DNA of 64,000 bases from Cordilura impudica (taxonomy: Eukaryota; Arthropoda; Insecta; Diptera; Scathophagidae), in the NCBI GenBank assembly GCA_963682025.1, contig OY821518.1:304333429-304397428 (forward strand), written 5' to 3'. Both the position numbers and the translations under genes were made by a program. Under the pieces are notes generated by a model that saw only the letters and a list, made by a program, of their open reading frames with translations, had not been told where the DNA came from and did no database searches. Shown here one piece after another: positions 58,400 through 64,000 of the stretch (position 1 is its first letter; the number at the start of each line of letters is the position of its first letter).

Positions 58400-60770
58400 A
58401 TTTATGTTAAAATACAATAAGAAGAAGAACTATTATTGAATTAATAAACGTTTATATGGGAAAAATAAACTATAAATATGTATTGAAAATGAGAAGTTGT
58501 TAGCAGGAAGAACTTCAAAAATAGTTTAACACAAAAACTTATAGGAAATGGGCTTTAAATCAGCGCCAAATCTAAATCTGTAAAAAACAATTTCCATTCT
58601 ATAACAAGCCCATGTTAAAATCATCAAATTGTCATATAATGTATTTCTATGAATGCCCATTTGTTGCTGGGTTGTAAAGGAATGCACACATAAATAAACA
58701 ACACAGCATTCACTACATATTTGTCTACGTGAAGAGGATTGCGGCGAAAAGCACAAAAAATTTCTTTTTTTCAAATCCATACCTTTGTATCACAAAACGA
58801 ATATTATCGTCCTTTAAATGTTAAAATATTTCTGATATATTTTTGATAAAAGTAACTTTCTTTTAACATTTAATGTTGTTTTTAGAACTTGATTCTTTAT
58901 AATTTTTTTAGAATTGATGGGTTTAATACATCTTTTTAGACGTTTGTGTATGGGGCCTCCTCTAAACATGAACCGACTTCCACTAAAAAGGATAAGTGAT
59001 ATAGTCAATTAAAATATTTATACCTAATTTCATTCAAAAAACTTTATACATGATCTCACAGATCGAAAGTTGGGTAAAAAAAAGTCATAAATATCTTACT
59101 ATCCTTCTTAGTGTAGAATATATAAAGTAGACAAATTATATGTGCTCGAAGTTATTTATTTATAATTTATTAGTGTTGTTGCTCTTCATGTTTTATGACT
59201 GACCATAACAAGATTGTTGTCTCATAAAATTTAGAGTTGATTACATACGACATATGACTTCAATATTATAGAAAAAAATATTTTTTTTTTCATTTTTATT
59301 TTAAGAAATGTTTTAATAATCTATAGGTTTTATATGTTTTATAGGTTATTTGGTAGTTCATTCTATGGTCAATTGCGACATGTGATAAATTATTAACTTT
59401 TATATCAATAACTAAGAAGAACTTGACTTTTAGTTCTACTGTTATTTGGGGTATTGAAAGTCATAACCAAAAACGATACTTTGTCCCGTCAATACTTTTT
59501 ATATACATATGTGTGATTACTAATACATTTATGACCTGAAGGTACATATGTGTGCGTACAACATACATACACATAAATATTTATGTTGGAAGGCGTATAC
59601 GTGTTATTATTGAACTTGTGTAGAAGGGAAATAAGTAAGTTGTCTTATTTGTAAGATTTTAGTCGATAATGTCGTTATTGCTGTTGTTGTTGGTAATGAA
59701 CAATAACAAATATTAATAAAAAAAGACACTAGATGGAAAAATGATAATCAGCCATGAAATGTGGTCTTGATAGCACATGTAATAAAAACATTGTCTACAC
59801 TTGGAAAAAAGTGAGTTCTGGTGAAGTTTAAAATAAAAATTTTTATTATGGGGTCATTCCATGTCAAATCAGCCAGTGAGCGTTGCTTCATAGTAATAGT
59901 TTTTTTTTTTTTTTGTACATTACCACTGAATCTTATGGTGATGAAACCCTCATATCTCAATTTGTAACACATTTTGTCCATTTTTGACCAAGATGTGGAC
60001 ATTTGAAAAATGGTAATTTTTAAAAAAAATTTGGCATCTAAGATTTGGCACTACTGTGAAAAACTGCAATAACTTGAGAAATTATGGTTCAAATTAAACA
60101 GTTCTGGTATCAATTAAAAGCTATTATTATTATTATTATGAGGAATACAAATCTAGTGTTTAAATAAAATTAAATATATGTTTTACAATATTTTTACATG
60201 GAAAATGAAAAAAAATCATCTTCAGAATTTACTCAAATTTAATGGGCTGTAAAAAAAATGGCCCTCATATTTTCTGCTGAAACCCGGTAGAAATATTAAC
60301 CCATATGTACCCTTTAAGTATACAATAAAATTGGACAGGTAGTATTTCATAACAATTAAAAAAAAATAATTTTTTTTAGACCATGATATGAATCTCCTCG
60401 TTGCTGGAATATGCTAGTGAAAATGTTTTTATAAAATAATGTCTTTATTTTTATATTTAACTATTTTAATTTTAAAAAGCCTTTTTCTATAATAAAAAAA
60501 ATTCATAGCAATACCTTGAAAAACTGCACCATCTATAACAAGCTCTCCTTATTTTGCAATTTACGAAATAATTGCGTGTATTGCATCATCTGTGTTCCTG
60601 ACCATAGCATGATGTAATATTACATCATCCTAGACATTAGCTCACCTTTTTCAGATCTTTAAATGTTGACTTACTTTCAAAGAGTTGTGCTTATAGTGAA
60701 GTTGTATTTTAAGCAATAGTCATGGAATGTTTTATAAGCAATAAGCTTGGTGAATCGTTAGGTAATTAGA
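58400..60770. other. Noncoding; one likely unknown repeat
   Basis: No gene. GGGGTCATTCCATGTCAAAT at about 59849 begins a stretch with long T runs that looks like a dispersed insect repeat (recognised by motif only). A short DINE-1-like scrap (GTATGGGGCCTCCTCTAAAC) lies at about 58950. Confidence 0.45.
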
Positions 60771-60774
60771 CTAT

Positions 60775-61657
60775 TTCTGTGCTAAGCCTGTCTGCAACAG
60801 ATTTGGAATTATTAAAAATGATATTATCTAATCTAATTACTGATAAGACAGTTTGTGTTTGTGGAAGTATCTGCAAAGGCCACAAGGATAAATATTTAAA
60901 ATGGTACCATTTAAGGCAGAAAATATGTGGTGATCCATTTAATAAACATCCTGAGAAAATCTGAGCCAAGGCCTTAAAATCAATTTCCCTAAATTTGTCT
61001 ATGAGAAATCCAATACTTATTCCAGGGAAAAAGGTGTGTTTATTGTTATTCTTCATTGCATTCACCAGTTAGTGAGGCAGAGTCACATATTCTTACTCCT
61101 GAAAAGGAAATTGCCAATACTAAAGATTACTGTGAATCTACAGTGTTGATTGATCAATAAAGTTCAGTAAAGCAAACCTGATTACTTACAAACTAAGGTT
61201 AAGAAAAATCGGAAGTTGAGATTTCCCAACGTGAATTAGCCATGAGGTATCACATCGCAGATACAATTAAAGGAACAAGATCAAATCCCATCTTTGTTTC
61301 AATAAACGAAATACAATTATTGGTTTCCAGGGAATCAGATTCTACCACAAAATTCATTGCTAATTTAGGAAGCTAGACCAGACCATTGACACTCAAGAAT
61401 AAAAAATATGTTGCCTGTACATATAGAATTAACTGGTAGATTAGAAAAATCGTGGAGTGCTGTGATGAATATAATGATTATAAAATTATGTTAATGCATT
61501 CTCATGGACCTAAACGTTTGGATGTCTGTTGGATTCCGTACGAACACATAATGAAAATTGTCTCTGCTCCCTCAACTAACACAGGAAAAACTTATACAAT
61601 AACGCCTACAGAAAATAACTCTATTGAACTATTATTTAAAAATTTCAAGGTGGATTA
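60775..61657 (+). pseudogene. Degraded gene of unrecognised family
   Basis: Several frames in order look like one broken protein. The first is LSLSATDLELLKMILSNL with CVCGSICKGH (60779-60961). After stops come SLHSPVSEAESHILTP, ISQRELAMRYHIADTIKGTR and ESDSTTKFIANLGS. The last open piece is 61452-61658, with MLMHSHGPKRLDVCWIPYEH and APSTNTGKTYTI. The last part has the look of a small beta-rich module (a MHPHGP...CWVP pattern) found at the end of some arthropod transposon-associated or uncharacterised proteins; I recall this loosely and cannot name it. It could be an old transposase or a captured host gene. Confidence 0.45.
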
Positions 61658-61754
61658 AACTCCTTTATTTGTGGTGGATGATACAAATAGTATGCATAGA
61701 TTTAAAAATTTTTTTTTTTTTAATAATTAGTTTATGCCCATTTATAGTTACTAG

Positions 61755-62027
61755 CAGATTCCAGTGCTCGCCAATTTACAAACCAACACTTTTTTGGTTT
61801 ATTATTATTGTGAATGAAGATAACAAACTCATTAACAAACACATTAACAAATTTAATAAACACACACATATCATATGTATAATTTTATGTATGTGTTAGT
61901 AGCAACTTTAAATGCAATTTACTCAAATCTGTAAATCTGCAAAACAGCTAAAAAGAAATACCTCTCAAATAGTATACGTTTGGTCAAAATCGGGATAAAA
62001 CGGTAGAATAAAACATCGGTCATGTAT
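61755..62027. repeat. Dispersed repeat shared with 22045-22310
   Basis: The same block order as the first copy (CAAACCAACACTTTTTTGGT ... ACGTTTGGTCAAAATCGGGA). The LTR retrotransposon inserted at its end, after CATGTATTCAA. Confidence 0.75.
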
Positions 62028-62031
62028 TCAA

Positions 62032-62408
62032 TGTTATAGCAAACAAGATACTTTTGTGTTTTTAAATAGTATTTATTATTATTATTATTTCAGCTCTATC
62101 TAGGAGCTAAACTATTAATTGATTGATTGATAAATTATTAATGAGTAATTGATTATAAAATGTTCTTCTTTATATACATATTTTCAACCTATATTAACAA
62201 CAACAATGTGTTACCTGCACTTGGGTCAGCATAAACATAAGTGTGCCAGCGTAACAACAACAAACAATAAGAATATACGCAGTCATACAATGTTTTGCAA
62301 ATGCAGTGGTCAACAATATTGATATTTGTTATTTCCGCATTTGCAAATATTGTACGCTATGCAGTGTGGGTATTATACAGCACACTACGAAAGTCGTGTT
62401 ACGCTACA
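62032..62408 (-). repeat. 3' LTR of a Ty3/gypsy retrotransposon
   Basis: On the minus strand it begins TGTAGCGTAACACGACTTTC right after a purine tract and ends CTTGTTTGCTATAACA, giving the TGT...ACA inverted ends of an LTR. TATATAAAG (complement of 62169-62177) is a possible promoter. The 377-bp length is set by these ends; the other LTR is outside the window, so identity could not be checked. Confidence 0.7.
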
Positions 62409-62420
62409 CCTTCCTTTTTT
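62409..62420 (-). promoter_or_regulatory. Polypurine tract
   Basis: AAAAAAGGAAGG directly before the LTR's TGTAG, the expected plus-strand primer for LTR retrotransposon replication. Confidence 0.7.
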
Positions 62421-62594
62421 ATAAGAATGTTCATATAACATTTTGTTCTATGGACATTCTTTTATTATTTGTACTGTTGGGTTTTTTTTTTTTTTTTTTT
62501 TTTGTGGTTGTATCAAGTGCAAGTTTCACATTTTACAATAAATTTATTTTATTTTATTTACAAATATAGATTTAAAGAAAATAATGCATATTGT

Positions 62595-64000
62595 TTATTT
62601 AATATTGTATAACTTAAGTCTATTCTTATGAACTATTTGTTCTTTATTTGTTTTCTTATCAACTATGGTTACATTATTTCTGAAATCTATTTTCTTAATT
62701 TTATATGGCCCTTTATATGCCATCTCTAACTTATGTCCTGCATCATTTCTTACTAAGACTAAATCTCCTATTTTAAAATTGTAATCTAATTTTGTTTTAT
62801 CATAATTAATTTTTTGTTTTATTTTATTTATATCTAATAGTTTTTTAACTCTATCTATTGCTACTTCTAATCTAAATTTAATTTCCTTAGCATAATTATC
62901 TATATTATAAAGTGGTGCAACTCTATCTACTTCACTAAATTGTCTAAAATTGTTTGGAATTTTTCCAAAAATAAGTTCATAAGGGCAATAATCATGTACT
63001 GTAGATGGTGTAGTGTTAAAACAGTACGTGAAATATTTGAGCCATTCATCCCAGTCGTCTTTATCTACTGATATGTAGTTTCGTACGTATTCGTTAAAAG
63101 TCCGGTGACTTCTTTCTATCGTACCTAGTGTCTGGTGATGATATGCTGTCGATGTGCGTTTATCTACCTTCAATAGGTTGCAAAGCTCTGTCAGTATAGA
63201 GTTCTTGTATTCTGTGCCCATATCCGAAATGAACGTCTTCATTGGACCGTATATAAGCACAAAATTTTCAAATATCGCTTTTGCGATCGTCTTAGCTGAT
63301 TTATCTTTTATTGGTATTGTTACCAAGTATTTAGTTAAGTCACATATCATTGTGACTGCATATTCATTTCCATAATATGACTTTGGAAATGGTCCAATTG
63401 TATCTACGTACACCGTATCAAAAGCCCTATTTGGTGTCTCTGTTATTATCATTGGACTTTTTATATGTTTCTCCGTTTTAGCCAATTGACATTTATGGCA
63501 TGTTTTCACATATTTGGCAATGTCTTTTGTCATATTTTTCCAGTAATAGTATCTCCTGATCTTCTCAGTGGTTCTATATATCCCACAATGTCCTCCTTCT
63601 ATAGGATCATCATGGTATTTCAGCATTATCTCACGTATTGCCTTTGCATTCGTGTTATCAATTTTAGTTACTTCGTTTAATAGCGCTATTCTGATTTTAT
63701 TCAGTGTTTTATTGCCCATATTCTCAAATTCACTTATCGAGACAAATTCGAAAATCTTCTCATGTGGTGAAATTTGAATCTTATTAATATTTAGTTTACA
63801 GGCTATTCGTTCTAGCCTAGGGAAAAATTGTCCTAAGTCAATATTCCCTTTAGTAAACAAATCATCTATTCTTATGCTAGCATATATGGATTTTCCCTTT
63901 TTGATGTAACATCTGTTGGGTAAAATCTTTAATTTATAATATCTTTTGACGTCTATATTATTCAATGGTATATATACCTTGGGCTTATTATTATTATTGA
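62595..64000 (-). CDS. Ty3/gypsy Pol, integrase end (partial, runs off window)
   Basis: The C-terminal part of an LTR retrotransposon polyprotein. Counting from 63965, the zinc-binding HHCC motif is H118, H126, C156, C159 (HDDPIEGGH; CHKC). The integrase core has D188 (YVDTIGPF), D248 (ISDMGTEY) and E284 (TIERSHRTF), with 35 residues between the last two (DD35E). A GPY/F-type motif (AYKGPYKIKKID) lies near the C-terminus. The frame stays open upstream of 63965 to the window edge (PKVYIPLNN), so protease, RT and RNase H lie outside. Only 186 bp separate the stop at 62597-62595 from the LTR, and no envelope gene is present. It resembles the mdg1/412 side of Ty3/gypsy by motif; subfamily uncertain. 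The intact frame suggests a recent insertion. Confidence 0.92.
   Translation of the reverse strand, partial: NNNNKPKVYIPLNNIDVKRYYKLKILPNRCYIKKGKSIYASIRIDDLFTKGNIDLGQFFPRLERIACKLNINKIQISPHEKIFEFVSISEFENMGNKTLNKIRIALLNEVTKIDNTNAKAIREIMLKYHDDPIEGGHCGIYRTTEKIRRYYYWKNMTKDIAKYVKTCHKCQLAKTEKHIKSPMIITETPNRAFDTVYVDTIGPFPKSYYGNEYAVTMICDLTKYLVTIPIKDKSAKTIAKAIFENFVLIYGPMKTFISDMGTEYKNSILTELCNLLKVDKRTSTAYHHQTLGTIERSHRTFNEYVRNYISVDKDDWDEWLKYFTYCFNTTPSTVHDYCPYELIFGKIPNNFRQFSEVDRVAPLYNIDNYAKEIKFRLEVAIDRVKKLLDINKIKQKINYDKTKLDYNFKIGDLVLVRNDAGHKLEMAYKGPYKIKKIDFRNNVTIVDKKTNKEQIVHKNRLKLYNIK

Larger units (their letters stand above)
62032..64000 (-). mobile_element. Ty3/gypsy LTR retrotransposon, 3' part
   Basis: Integrase, spacer, polypurine tract and 3' LTR follow in normal order on the minus strand. 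The insertion is in the dispersed repeat ending at 62027-62031. The target duplication cannot be tested without the other end. Confidence 0.88.

Noticed and set aside
62409..62594. Envelope gene downstream of gypsy Pol
   Set aside because: Only 186 bp of AT-rich DNA and a poly(A/T) run lie between the Pol stop and the LTR.

Overview
The window looks like intergenic or intronic DNA from a large, AT-rich, repeat-laden insect genome. A fly is most likely, possibly a calyptrate (house-fly or blow-fly type); this is inference. The reasons are many DINE-1-like Helitron-derived repeats with TATACCC ends and GTCCGTCCGTC runs, jockey- and I-type LINEs, Tc1/mariner and Ty3/gypsy elements, introns of about 40-65 bp, and palindromic MITEs. 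I found no convincing host protein gene, rRNA or functional tRNA gene. Nearly every protein-like stretch belongs to a transposable element, and most are broken.

Layout. 0-3.3 kb: AT-rich DNA with one degenerate minisatellite. 3.3-6.6 kb: a DINE-1-like copy, a 5'-truncated LINE and a Harbinger-like MITE. 7.0-10.3 kb: a Helitron (CTAG and TC ends) carrying a complete 2,756-bp DNA transposon with 32-bp TIRs, ATAT target duplications and a multi-exon transposase-like gene. 10.3-14.0 kb: a Tc1 fossil with a nested DINE-1-like copy, a MITE, and a Helitron remnant with a helicase fragment. 15-19 kb: foldback and MITE elements, including a palindromic hAT-like element of 818 bp. 19.3-23.0 kb: jockey-like LINE pieces and several DINE-1-like copies. 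26.3-27.7 kb: an element with long inverted repeats. 30.3-34.9 kb: a DINE-1-like copy split by a TIR element that holds a dead LINE, itself split by another DINE-1-like copy. 36.9-39.7 kb: a giant foldback whose arms are minisatellite arrays. 40.4-43.2 kb: a DINE-1-like copy split by a composite Helitron with a helicase C-terminus.

44.8-45.1 kb: a tRNA-derived SINE candidate. 48.7-55.6 kb: a three-layer nest, with an old LINE interrupted by a DINE-1-like copy that is interrupted by a young I-type LINE with an intact 1,230-aa ORF2. 55.9-58.4 kb: a mariner relic, a diverged Helitron array with a second copy of the hAT-like element, and a MITE. 60.8-61.7 kb: a degraded gene of unrecognised family. 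62.0-64.0 kb: the 3' LTR and integrase end of a Ty3/gypsy element running off the window.

The elements relate to each other mainly as a stratigraphy. Four insertions can be placed exactly by rejoining the split host repeat. The two open proteins (I-type ORF2 and gypsy integrase) mark the youngest insertions. The best candidate for something little described is the 4-bp-TSD transposon at 7.15-9.90 kb.
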